Source of the DNA: Patescibacteria group bacterium
GTDB taxonomy: Bacteria; Patescibacteriota; Dojkabacteria; SC72
Reading direction: 5' to 3'
Assembly (NCBI GenBank): GCA_018818345.1
Contig: JAHISI010000091.1
Coordinates: forward strand, 1 to 12,245
DNA: 12,245 nt
Below, piece by piece: positions 1 through 7,874 of the stretch. A program made the translations under genes and the position numbers. The notes under the pieces are model-generated. The model was given only the letters and a program-made list of their open reading frames with translations, was not told the origin of the DNA and made no database searches. Each line of letters starts with the position of its first letter. Position 1 is the first letter of the stretch.

Positions 1-815
1 AAGAAATAACGGTTATTAAACTAAAAAAAGGACTTGCGAACTTCGACCTTAAGGAATTATGGGATTACAGAGAGCTCTTTGGAGTTCTTTCTTTTAGAGA
101 ATTTCAAGTAAGATACAAACAAACTATTATTGGTGTACTTTGGGCCATTATCCGACCACTTTTAACAATGGTTGTGTTTACTTTCCTGTTTAGTAATGTT
201 GCAAAGATAGATACTGGGGATGTTCCATATCCTATCTTTTCTTATGCAGGCTTAGTGCTTTGGACATACTTTTCTACCGCAGTTGGCCAATCTAGTAATA
301 GTATGATTGGAAATTCGAAGCTCATAACCAAAGTCTACTTTCCAAGAGTTATAATCCCTGCTTCATCGACAATTGTTGGCCTAATAGATTATGCCATTTC
401 CTTTATAGTGGTTTTTGGATTAATGATGTACTATCACTATCCTTTAACACTTTCTATGCTTTTAATCCCCGTAATCCTATTTGTTACTTGGTTGCTTAGT
501 GTAGGTGTTGGACTATGGTTCTCTGCCTTGAATGTAAAATATCGAGATGTGCAATATGCTCTTCCGTTTATTACTCAAACATTAATGTACATTACCCCTG
601 TTATATATCCTGTATCATTAGCAGGCCAATACCAATGGTTACTGGCCTTGAATCCCTTAAGTGGTTTGGTTGAAGCACATAGGGCAGCTATTTTAGGGAA
701 TGTAGCTGTTGATTGGAGTACATTTGGAATATCAATAGCCATAACCTTGGTTGTTTTCATTTCGGGGTATTTGTATTTTAAAAAGGTTGAGAAATATTTT
801 GCAGACATAATATAA
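1..815 (+). CDS. wzm: Polysaccharide ABC exporter permease (Wzm-like), 5' end cut by window edge
   Basis: This is an ABC-2 type integral membrane permease that with the next gene would export a lipid-linked polysaccharide across the cytoplasmic membrane. The frame is open from position 3 to the TAA at 813-815, about 270 codons, close to the usual 260-280 residues of Wzm, so only a few N-terminal residues are missing. The first ATG in the window (168) is not the start: upstream codons encode the typical cytoplasmic N-terminus, including ELWDYRELF (54-80) and VRYKQTIIGVLWA (108-146). About six hydrophobic segments follow: roughly 123-200, 240-290, 345-430, 450-530, 565-615 and 715-780. Only 2 bp separate it from the ATPase gene. 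The family call is strong; the substrate cannot be read from the permease. Confidence 0.9.
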   Translation, partial: EITVIKLKKGLANFDLKELWDYRELFGVLSFREFQVRYKQTIIGVLWAIIRPLLTMVVFTFLFSNVAKIDTGDVPYPIFSYAGLVLWTYFSTAVGQSSNSMIGNSKLITKVYFPRVIIPASSTIVGLIDYAISFIVVFGLMMYYHYPLTLSMLLIPVILFVTWLLSVGVGLWFSALNVKYRDVQYALPFITQTLMYITPVIYPVSLAGQYQWLLALNPLSGLVEAHRAAILGNVAVDWSTFGISIAITLVVFISGYLYFKKVEKYFADII

Positions 816-817
816 CT

Positions 818-2056
818 ATGAAATATGCAGTAGAAGTAAAAAATTTAGGAAAGAAATATACTCTTGGACAGAAAGAACGCTATCTTACTTTAAGAGATAT
901 GGTTGTTAAAGCAGCAAAAGTCCCGGCAAATCTTTTAAAGGGTAAAAAGTTTAGTAAAAAAGGAGAATTTTGGGCTTTAAAAGAGGTGAATTTCAATGTA
1001 GAAGAGGGAGATGCTATTGGCATTATTGGTAGAAATGGTGCTGGGAAAAGCACTTTGCTTAAGATACTGTCTAGAATTACGGAACCTACGGAAGGTGAAG
1101 TTAGATTGAATGGTAGAGTATCTTCTTTGTTAGAAGTTGGAACTGGGTTTCATCCAGAACTAACAGGCAGAGAAAATATATACCTAAATGGTGCAATTTT
1201 GGGTATGCGAAAGAGAGAAATCGAGGCCAAGTTTAATGAGATTGTTGAGTTCTCAGGAGTTGAAAAATTTTTAGATACTCCTGTAAAAAAGTATTCTTCA
1301 GGTATGCAGGTGAGATTGGCGTTTTCAGTAGCAGCGCATCTTGAACCAGATATCTTAGTTATTGATGAGGTCTTAGCAGTGGGAGATGCTGAATTCCAGA
1401 AAAAATGTCTTGGGAAAATGGATGAAGTTACGAAGACGGCAGGGAGGACAATATTGTTTGTAAGCCATGATATGGGAGCAATACAAAGATTGTGTAAGAA
1501 GACCATTATGCTTGAGGATGGAAAGATTGCCATGATCGGAGAAACTGCAAAAGTGGTGGATTATTACATAAGCAGAATAAATCAAGAAGCAGAATATAGG
1601 TATGAGCCATCTTTGTATGATGATATATCTATCCTAAAAGTAACAATTTTTGATAATAAGAAGGAAAAGACGAGTATTGTTGATTATGACAAGCCTTTTT
1701 CTATAGAGGTGGAATATCAAGTGAATAAAGAAGTCTCTGGAATGCAAATGGCATTAATATGCGATAGTGCCTTTGGAGGAAGATTATTCTCTACGGCAAG
1801 TTCTGAGAATGAACTATATCTGGAAGATAAGAAAGGGATATATAAAATTAGATATGATTTCCCACAACCTTCCAATATTTATATAAATCCTGGATTGTAT
1901 TGGATAAGATTTAGTATTGGAGTTCCAACAAGTAAACCAATGAGTAGTGTAAGTGATATCGCCTTGACAGTTAAAAGCTCTGAAGAGAATCCAAGATATA
2001 TACATTCTAGTAAAAATATAAATTGTAATATTATTGATGGTAAATGGGTAAAATAG
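818..2056 (+). CDS. wzt: Polysaccharide ABC exporter ATPase with C-terminal carbohydrate-binding domain (Wzt-like)
   Basis: This is the cytoplasmic ATPase partner of the Wzm-like permease. The 412-residue protein has Walker A GRNGAGKS at 71-78, signature YSSGMQVRL at 160-168, Walker B ILVIDE at 180-185 and the switch histidine H218. Residues about 250-412 form an extra beta-rich domain of the Wzt C-terminal type. In E. coli O8/O9a this domain binds the modified non-reducing end of the O-polysaccharide and makes export specific for finished chains. KpsT-like capsule ATPases lack this extension, so an O-antigen-type system is favoured. The start 2 bp after the permease stop and the 13-bp overlap with the methyltransferase gene indicate one operon. 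Tyrosine codons are almost all TAT (16 of 18), unlike the GT4 gene near 9 kb. Confidence 0.93.
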   Translation: MKYAVEVKNLGKKYTLGQKERYLTLRDMVVKAAKVPANLLKGKKFSKKGEFWALKEVNFNVEEGDAIGIIGRNGAGKSTLLKILSRITEPTEGEVRLNGRVSSLLEVGTGFHPELTGRENIYLNGAILGMRKREIEAKFNEIVEFSGVEKFLDTPVKKYSSGMQVRLAFSVAAHLEPDILVIDEVLAVGDAEFQKKCLGKMDEVTKTAGRTILFVSHDMGAIQRLCKKTIMLEDGKIAMIGETAKVVDYYISRINQEAEYRYEPSLYDDISILKVTIFDNKKEKTSIVDYDKPFSIEVEYQVNKEVSGMQMALICDSAFGGRLFSTASSENELYLEDKKGIYKIRYDFPQPSNIYINPGLYWIRFSIGVPTSKPMSSVSDIALTVKSSEENPRYIHSSKNINCNIIDGKWVK

Positions 2057-2937
2057 TTTTAAATAAAATCCAAGAAAAAACCAAAGAAAATTTCGTCAAG
2101 AAATTGGCATCAGGAGAATACAAGACAAAGGAACATAAATGCCTTTGTGGAGAAAACAAATCTTTGAAAATTGGGAATCTTGATAGGTATGGATTACCTT
2201 TGAATACGGTTATGTGTTTAAACTGTGGGCTTGTCAGATCCGATCCATATTATGATGATAAGACACTGAAATCGTTTTATGAGATCGAATATCGAAGTTT
2301 ATATACAGGAGCGCAAAGTGCAAACGAGAGCTTTTTTGAAGATCAGATTGCGCTAGGAAAAAGAATAATTGAGTATTTGGAACGAGAGTTAGATTTGTCT
2401 CTTGACGGAAAGAAGGTTTTCGAAGTTGGCTGTGGTGCTGGAGGAATTTTGAAGGCATTCAAATTAGAAAATTGTGATGTGTATGGCTGTGACTATGGGG
2501 AGGAATATCTTAAAAGAGGTCGCCAAGAAGGAATTAAACTTGTGGAGGGTGATAGTACTAACTTAAAACAATTTGGCAAAGCAGATCTAATAATATTGAA
2601 TCATGTTTTGGAGCATTTTTTAAATTCAGAAGAAGAATTATCTCTTATCGGTTCTCTTTTAGCGAAAGACGGATTGCTCTATGTCTCTGTCCCTGGATTG
2701 TTAAGCCATAGGAAATCATATGGAAGCCTAAAATGGTATTTGCAAAATGCCCATGTATATAGTTTTTATTTATCATCTTTGGAATATTTGATGAATAAAG
2801 TGGGTTTTAGAAAAGTATGTGGAAACGAAAAGATAAGATCCGTATTTGTGAAGGATAATAATGTACAACCGACTCGGACCTCATTTGTAAAGAAAATCTT
2901 AATATTTATATTTTTGAAATTATCATATCTTTTATGA
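2044..2937 (+). CDS. Class I SAM-dependent methyltransferase with N-terminal cysteine cluster
   Basis: This is a probable methyltransferase acting on the glycan or a nucleotide sugar. In 297 residues, an N-terminal cysteine cluster (C33, C35, C58, C61 in CLCG and CLNCG) looks like the zinc-binding module found in front of many sugar methyltransferases. A Rossmann methyltransferase core follows, with SAM motif I VFEVGCGAGG at 125-134, an acidic residue after strand 2 (GCDYG, 148-152) and HVLEHF at 187-192. The start overlaps the wzt end by 13 bp, with no clear ribosome binding site, so translational coupling is likely. Its position directly after a Wzt with a recognition domain suggests, but does not prove, a chain-capping role. 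It stops at TGA, with an in-frame TAA three codons later (2947-2949). The last residues are hydrophobic (KILIFIFLKLSYLL). Confidence 0.85.
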   Translation: MGKIVLNKIQEKTKENFVKKLASGEYKTKEHKCLCGENKSLKIGNLDRYGLPLNTVMCLNCGLVRSDPYYDDKTLKSFYEIEYRSLYTGAQSANESFFEDQIALGKRIIEYLERELDLSLDGKKVFEVGCGAGGILKAFKLENCDVYGCDYGEEYLKRGRQEGIKLVEGDSTNLKQFGKADLIILNHVLEHFLNSEEELSLIGSLLAKDGLLYVSVPGLLSHRKSYGSLKWYLQNAHVYSFYLSSLEYLMNKVGFRKVCGNEKIRSVFVKDNNVQPTRTSFVKKILIFIFLKLSYLL

Positions 2938-3797
2938 ACTCGATTATAAAAGTGATTAAGAATATACCGTTTTTAAAAACCATTGTTTCTCCAGTTTCAT
3001 CCTCAATACACTACCTCAAGGTTAAAAATATCTTGAATGAAAATAAAAAATACAAGGACCAATACAAGGGCAAACGATGCTTCATAATAGGAAATGGTCC
3101 TTCTCTTAATAAACATGATTTAAATCTTTTGAAAGGGGAATATCTTTTTTCAGTAAATAGTATGACCATAACAAAGGAGTTTGATATGCTTCAACCAAAT
3201 TTCCATGTAATGGTAGATTCAACAAGGTTTGATGAAAAAAATGTAATTTTTCACCAAAACATGAAAGACCTCGCCTCAAAAGTCAATCCTCCAATATGTA
3301 TATTCCCAATTCGTTTCAAAAACTATTTTGAGAAATATGGTTTTGATAAAAAACTTGAAATAATATATGTGTATCCCAAAACTAAAACAAAAAAGATTAA
3401 AGAAATAGATTTCACAAAGAGAGTCCCTCCATATCAGAATGTAGTAAACATTGCATTATATACTGCTATATATCTTGGCTTCACAGACATATATCTAATA
3501 GGATGTGATATGACGGGAGTTGTAGTGATATATGATGAAAATGACGAAGTGGATTACGGGGGACATTTCTATGAAGAAAAAAATAAAAAGGAAGTAAAAT
3601 ATATGAAAGAGCTACATAAAGAAAGATCAAATGAATTTATGCTAAAAGCATACGGTTTTGTATTTGAACTTTTTAGATTAACACAAGATTATGCTTTGAA
3701 ACATAATGTAAGAATATATAATGCAACTAAAGGTGGGTCATTAGATGTATTCCCAAGAATAAAATATGAAGAACTATTCAATGAAAAAAATAAATAA
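2934..3797 (+). CDS. DUF115 / MptE-like Rossmann protein with GNGPSL motif, possible glycosyltransferase
   Basis: The 287-residue protein has the hallmarks of the DUF115 (6-hydroxymethylpterin pyrophosphokinase MptE-like) family seen in glycosylation loci: IIGNGPSL at 51-58, FSVNSM at 72-77, GFTDIYLIGCDMT at 182-194, HFY at 211-213 and the C-terminal IYNATKGGSLDVFPR at 261-275. The GNGPSL plus N75 arrangement also resembles the nucleotide-binding part of GT42 sialyltransferases. A CMP-sugar synthetase lies two genes downstream, so a transferase using a CMP-sugar is a reasonable hypothesis. A pterin role is unlikely in this context. The start overlaps the upstream stop by 4 bp (ATGA). I could not tell by eye whether the GT42 catalytic tyrosines and histidine are conserved, so the function is left open. 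Confidence 0.75.
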   Translation: MNSIIKVIKNIPFLKTIVSPVSSSIHYLKVKNILNENKKYKDQYKGKRCFIIGNGPSLNKHDLNLLKGEYLFSVNSMTITKEFDMLQPNFHVMVDSTRFDEKNVIFHQNMKDLASKVNPPICIFPIRFKNYFEKYGFDKKLEIIYVYPKTKTKKIKEIDFTKRVPPYQNVVNIALYTAIYLGFTDIYLIGCDMTGVVVIYDENDEVDYGGHFYEEKNKKEVKYMKELHKERSNEFMLKAYGFVFELFRLTQDYALKHNVRIYNATKGGSLDVFPRIKYEELFNEKNK

Positions 3798-4422
3798 TTT
3801 GATTTCTAAAGTTAAATATCTTTTGAAAAAGAATATCTGGTTATCTCTTTCAGTAAAGCTTAACGAAAATACCAAGCTAGAGGGGTATAACAAAATTTTC
3901 AAAGGTGCAAATATTGAAAATTCAAAAATAGGATTTGGAACTTACATAGGTATCAATTCGTTTCTTCCTAAATCTGATCTTGGGAGATTCTGTACCATTG
4001 GACCCGAAGTAAAGCTAGTAAGCGGAAAGCATCCAGCGCATGATTTTGTTTCAATACATCCAGCTTTTTACTCTACGAGAAAACAAGCCGGATTTACCTT
4101 CGTCAAAGAAAATAAATTTGAAGAACTTTCAAAAGAAAAGTATTCGATCAACATAGGAAATGATGTGTGGATTGGAGCTCATGTACTAATTATGGAAGGA
4201 GTCACGATAGGTGATGGTGCAATCATTGGTTCAGGGGCTATCGTTTCGAAAAATATAGAGCCATACAGTATAAATGTCGGCAACCCGATAAAGGAAATAG
4301 GTAAGAGATTCGAAGAAGGGGAGATTAAAAAATTATTAGAACTCAAATGGTGGAATAAAGATTTAAAATGGATTATGGAAAACGCCGATAAGTTTGATAA
4401 TTTAACAAACATATTAAAATAA
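3766..4422 (+). CDS. Hexapeptide-repeat (left-handed beta-helix) O-acetyltransferase
   Basis: This acyltransferase of the CatB/WbbJ-like trimeric beta-helix type probably adds an acetyl group from acetyl-CoA to a sugar of the glycan. Of 218 residues, 36-82 contain early helix coils. The loop SGKHPAHDF (87-94) carries H89, the likely catalytic histidine, and coils return at 128-176 with INIGNDVWIGAHVLIMEG and VTIGDGAIIGSGAIVSKNI. The family-typical tail VGNPIKEIGKRF at 171-182 is followed by the LKWWNKDL segment. Two starts are possible: the ATG at 3766 (32-bp overlap with the previous gene) or the ATG at 3781 (MKKINNLI, 17-bp overlap, weak GAAGAA upstream). The second may be the real one. The acceptor sugar cannot be told. 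Confidence 0.88.
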   Translation: MKNYSMKKINNLISKVKYLLKKNIWLSLSVKLNENTKLEGYNKIFKGANIENSKIGFGTYIGINSFLPKSDLGRFCTIGPEVKLVSGKHPAHDFVSIHPAFYSTRKQAGFTFVKENKFEELSKEKYSINIGNDVWIGAHVLIMEGVTIGDGAIIGSGAIVSKNIEPYSINVGNPIKEIGKRFEEGEIKKLLELKWWNKDLKWIMENADKFDNLTNILK

Positions 4423-4423
4423 T

Positions 4424-5128
4424 ATGACAAAAGATAAATACGTTGCGTTTATACCTGTTCGTGGCGGAAGTAAGTCTATTCCTTTGAAAAACATAAAAAA
4501 AATAGCTGGACAGCCATTGGTATACTGGACAATTGATGCGGCTGTAAATACAAAAAAGATAGATAAAGTATATATCTCTACCGACAGTGAAGATATTAGA
4601 AAAATTGTAGGCAAATACTCAAAGAAAAATAAGGGTAAGCTTCAAGTAATTTCTAGAAGTGAAGAAACCGCGACAGATACCGCATCAACTGAAAGTGCAA
4701 TGCTGGAATTTGCAGATAATTACGAATTTGAGAATATAATCCTCATACAAGCAACCAGCCCACTATTAACAACTCAAGATTTGGAGGAAGGAATAAAAAA
4801 ACATGAGAGTCAGAATTTCGATAGTATTCTTTCGGTAGTTTTACAAAAAAGATTTCTTTGGAAACCAAGCAAAAATGGATCAACTACTCCAACGAATTAC
4901 GATTACATGAACAGGCCAAGAAGACAGAACTTTGAAGGATTCTTAGTTGAAAATGGAGCCTTCTATATTAACTCAAAGAAGAACCTTTTAAAGACTAAGA
5001 ATAGATTATTTGGGAAGATCGGTTACCAAGAAATGGACGAGAACTCATATTGTGAAATTGACGAACCTTGTGATTGGGTAATAGTTGAGAAGCTAATAAG
5101 GGAAAAATATAAGATGAACAAGAAGTAA
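4424..5128 (+). CDS. CMP-sugar synthetase (acylneuraminate cytidylyltransferase family, NeuA/PseF/LegF type)
   Basis: This enzyme transfers CMP from CTP to a nonulosonic-type acidic sugar (sialic, pseudaminic, legionaminic or Kdo-like), giving the donor for a glycosyltransferase. In 234 residues the nucleotide-binding motif IPVRGGSKSIPLKNI lies at 10-24, followed by ISTDSEDI at 51-58, IQATSPLL at 108-115, NRPRRQ at 163-168, ENGAFYI at 176-182 and a closing EIDEPCDW at 211-218 with metal-binding acidic residues. It is single-domain, without the phosphatase or esterase extension of some NeuA proteins. It starts 1 bp after the acetyltransferase stop. No sugar-acid synthase (NeuB/PseI/LegI) or epimerase is in the window. 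A run of eight A (4495-4502) sits inside the active-site motif. The exact sugar is unresolved. Confidence 0.88.
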   Translation: MTKDKYVAFIPVRGGSKSIPLKNIKKIAGQPLVYWTIDAAVNTKKIDKVYISTDSEDIRKIVGKYSKKNKGKLQVISRSEETATDTASTESAMLEFADNYEFENIILIQATSPLLTTQDLEEGIKKHESQNFDSILSVVLQKRFLWKPSKNGSTTPTNYDYMNRPRRQNFEGFLVENGAFYINSKKNLLKTKNRLFGKIGYQEMDENSYCEIDEPCDWVIVEKLIREKYKMNKK

Positions 5129-5131
5129 TCT

Positions 5132-6967
5132 ATGCTAAAATATCCCTTAATTTCAACAATAATCCCAACATACAATGGATCAAAGAATATCCAAAGAGCC
5201 ATAAACAGTGTTCTTAACCAAACATATCCCAATATTGAAGTAATAGTTGTAGATGATGCCTCCAAGGATAATACTGTAGAAGTAGTAGAACAAATCAAAG
5301 ATTCTAGAGTAAAAATACTAAAACATGAAGAAAACAAAAATGGAGCAGCAGCTAGAAATACAGGAATAAAAGCATCAAGAGGAGAATATATAGCCTTTCT
5401 TGATGATGATGATGAATGGCTACCTGAGAAGCTAACAAGGCAGATGGAATATCTCAACACGAAAGATCCAATGGAATGGAAAGCCGCGTTAACAGGTAGA
5501 AGTACAATTATAAACGGAAAGAAAAAGAATGGACTTTTTGATAGAGAAGGAGATCTTCGGATCACCATATACATGATGCAAAGGCCATTAGGAATGGGAT
5601 CTTCCCTCTTAATATCTAGAGATGCAGTAGATGAGATAGGATTTTTTAACGAGAAATACTATCGTAACCAAGACGTCGAGTATGTCTTAAGGTATTTAAG
5701 AAAATACAAACTAGCAGTATTGCCTGATCACCTAGTATTAGGATTTGGAGCTTCAGGCATACCAAGTGGGGATAAGTTAGTAGGAGTTAAAAATATTTTA
5801 CTAACAGACTTTGAAGAAGATATAGATGGATTTGGTACAAAACAGGCGAAACAAATCTATGCAAGACATTGGTTACAAGTATCTAAACATTACGCACTTG
5901 ATGGGAATATAAAACAAACATTCCACTATCTTTTTAAATCGCTTTCATACACAATTCTTTTCTCAGACAAACTAAAAATTGTTCCCCTTGCTAACTACCC
6001 TGCAATTCTCTTTTATCTTTTGAAAGCAGTTATAACAGGAAATAAACCACATGACAGATTTACAATCGAGAAAAAGAAGAATATATTGATATTTGCCGGA
6101 TGTACAGACAAAAAACTCATATCCAAACTTTCTCCATTGTTAGATGCAGAAAACGTTGGAGAAGTATTCCTTGTTCGAAACACCAAAGCAAGTTACTCAC
6201 ATCCGAAACTGCATCAATATCCAGTTATGGGGCTATTTAAAAATATTGTACCCTTGAGAGAGCTAAACAGAGTATTGAATGGAATTAGAATTCTTCTTAC
6301 TAAGCGAATTGATTTAATTCTTGGAGTTCATTTTGTAATGCATTGTATATACGCATACTATTTGTCCAAAATATTCAAAAAGAGATATGCATTTCTACTC
6401 ATAGAAAGTCCTGAGAAATATACAAAGAGAGATTTTTTATTGAAAACACTCCAAGGGGCTTCGTTTGTAGGGATTAGAGGAACGAATTCCCAAAAATATC
6501 TAGTAAATCTTGGGATTTCAGAAGAGAAATTCTTCATAGCACAAAATGAATTTGATTTGCCGAAGAGGAATATTTCAAAAGAAAAGAAAACATATGACCT
6601 AATATATATGGGAAACTTTGTAGATGAAAAAGATCTCCCATTATGGGTAGATGTAATAGAGAAAGTGAAGGAGAGGAAACCTAATATTAAGGCCATCATG
6701 TTGGGTGATGGTATAAGGTATGAGGAGATAAAAAATAGAATTAGAGAAAAGAACTTAGAAGACAATATTGAACTTGTTGGTAGAAAAGAAAATATCTATG
6801 AATATGTTAACAAATCAAGAATAAATATGATGACGTCTAGAACCGAAGGCCTCCCAATGGTGGTAGTTGAATCAATGGCATGTGGTATACCGAGTATAGT
6901 TCCTAATGTGGGAGATATTTCTGATTTAGTTAAAAACAATAAAAATGGTTTGGTTATTGATTCTTGA
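5132..6967 (+). CDS. Two-domain glycosyltransferase GT2-GT4, interrupted by in-frame TGA near its C-terminus
   Basis: Two glycosyltransferases are fused. The GT2 domain (residues 1 to about 300) has ISTIIPTYNG at 7-16, VVDDASKD at 39-46 and the acidic cluster FLDDDDEW at 89-96. The GT4 domain (from about 315) has YMGNF at 492-496 and the E-x7-E motif in TEGLPMVVVE, with E572 and E580. Both active sites look intact. Translation stops at TGA 6965-6967 after GLVIDS, but the same frame continues for 54 codons with normal GT4 C-terminal helix sequence to TAA 7130-7132, giving 666 codons in all. A glycine would be expected at codon 612, and GGA to TGA is one change. The protein may be a slightly truncated but folded enzyme, a pseudogene in the making, a readthrough product or a sequence error. 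It starts 3 bp after the CMP-sugar synthetase gene. Confidence 0.88.
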   Translation: MLKYPLISTIIPTYNGSKNIQRAINSVLNQTYPNIEVIVVDDASKDNTVEVVEQIKDSRVKILKHEENKNGAAARNTGIKASRGEYIAFLDDDDEWLPEKLTRQMEYLNTKDPMEWKAALTGRSTIINGKKKNGLFDREGDLRITIYMMQRPLGMGSSLLISRDAVDEIGFFNEKYYRNQDVEYVLRYLRKYKLAVLPDHLVLGFGASGIPSGDKLVGVKNILLTDFEEDIDGFGTKQAKQIYARHWLQVSKHYALDGNIKQTFHYLFKSLSYTILFSDKLKIVPLANYPAILFYLLKAVITGNKPHDRFTIEKKKNILIFAGCTDKKLISKLSPLLDAENVGEVFLVRNTKASYSHPKLHQYPVMGLFKNIVPLRELNRVLNGIRILLTKRIDLILGVHFVMHCIYAYYLSKIFKKRYAFLLIESPEKYTKRDFLLKTLQGASFVGIRGTNSQKYLVNLGISEEKFFIAQNEFDLPKRNISKEKKTYDLIYMGNFVDEKDLPLWVDVIEKVKERKPNIKAIMLGDGIRYEEIKNRIREKNLEDNIELVGRKENIYEYVNKSRINMMTSRTEGLPMVVVESMACGIPSIVPNVGDISDLVKNNKNGLVIDS

Positions 6968-7132
6968 AATCCCGAAGATTTCGCAAGAGAGATAATAAAG
7001 CTTTTAGACGATAGCTCCGTGTATGATAAAATGTCTAAAGAGGCAGTGAAATCAATTGAAGAAATGGCTTCAAAAACAACCCATGAGGTTTTGACAAAAA
7101 CATGGGAAGGGGTTCTCGAAAAACATATATAA
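6968..7132 (+). pseudogene. Detached C-terminal tail of the GT2-GT4 glycosyltransferase
   Basis: In the same frame as the interrupted gene, the codons after the TGA encode 54 residues beginning NPEDFAREIIKLLDD and ending WEGVLEKHI before TAA. This is the usual end of a GT4 enzyme: a helix that packs back on the nucleotide-binding domain, commonly after a glycine-rich turn such as GDPE or GNPE. There is no plausible independent start at its beginning; the first ATG is about 19 codons in. It is therefore not a separate gene. The intact reading quality suggests that the interruption is recent, bypassed or artefactual. Confidence 0.75.
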
Positions 7133-7148
7133 ATTAATAGATAAGCAT

Positions 7149-7874
7149 ATGTTACTTAACCAGTTATTTAATAAAATTACAAAACTTGTGGAATTCCCAT
7201 TCCAGGTCTTGTCTACTCAGATAAAACAAAACGAATGTAAATCTCTTAATGATAATATTCTACTTACAAAGCTAAAATATAGAGCTCCAAGGTATTTTGA
7301 TCGAGATTTAGAATATCCATGGACGTTAGAAAACATCAATATTAAAAAGGGGAAACTTTTAGATATTGGTTCTACGGTTGGCGAAATGTTGTATGAACTT
7401 CTTCCTAAAGAGATAGAGATAAATACATTGAATATAAATGCACAACCAGAGAATAAAAATATAAAACAATACAATGGAGATATCAGAAAAACAGATTTCA
7501 AAGACAATACATTTAATTGTATTACTTGTGTATCTACGCTTGAGCATATTGGTGTAGAAGGAAGATATGGAGTAAAGGCTGACAAGATGGGAGATGTAAA
7601 AGCCATGAAAGAAATGCTTCGAATTTTGAAACCTGGAGGAAGACTCATTTTAACCGTACCTTACGGAGCTAAAGACGTACTTCCCATTAATAAACTTTAC
7701 AATAAGAAAAGAACGGATGAACTTTTTAAAGGATACAAAGTAGTAAAGAAAGAATATATGAAATTCAATGGGAAATTCAAACTTTGGTTTAAAGTAACAG
7801 AAGAAGAAGCTGCAAAGATCAAATGGCTTAAAGAAAGATGGTATGGATTGGGACTCTTTGTACTTGAGAAATAA
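7149..7874 (+). CDS. Class I SAM-dependent methyltransferase (Methyltransf_11-like)
   Basis: The 241-residue methyltransferase has motif I as LLDIGSTVGEM (70-80), where S and T replace the usual C/G-G of the glycine-rich loop. A post-I segment NTLNINAQ follows at 92-99, then the conserved VSTLEHIG at 128-135 and the late motif RILKPGGRLILTVPYG at 158-173. This layout is typical of methyltransferases in polysaccharide loci that O- or N-methylate sugars, and the degenerate first loop occurs in that group too. It lies 16 bp after the TAA ending the glycosyltransferase frame and 4 bp before the next GT2 gene. The ATG at 7149 is the first in the frame and has no strong ribosome binding site. The acceptor is unknown, and the altered loop leaves a small doubt about SAM binding. 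Confidence 0.82.
   Translation: MLLNQLFNKITKLVEFPFQVLSTQIKQNECKSLNDNILLTKLKYRAPRYFDRDLEYPWTLENINIKKGKLLDIGSTVGEMLYELLPKEIEINTLNINAQPENKNIKQYNGDIRKTDFKDNTFNCITCVSTLEHIGVEGRYGVKADKMGDVKAMKEMLRILKPGGRLILTVPYGAKDVLPINKLYNKKRTDELFKGYKVVKKEYMKFNGKFKLWFKVTEEEAAKIKWLKERWYGLGLFVLEK

Noticed and set aside
168..815. Start of the permease at the first ATG in the window (168)
   Set aside because: The frame is open back to position 3 and encodes the conserved Wzm N-terminus (ELWDYRELF, VRYKQTIIG), so the true start lies left of the window.
5023..5574. 183-codon minus-strand reading frame
   Set aside because: It is antisense to the cytidylyltransferase and glycosyltransferase genes, has low-complexity F/S-rich sequence and shows no recognisable motif.
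6965..6987. Selenocysteine at the TGA with a SECIS-like hairpin
   Set aside because: The position expects glycine and is not catalytic. The loop (CCGAA) is not like bacterial SECIS loops, and the stem includes the TGA instead of lying just downstream.
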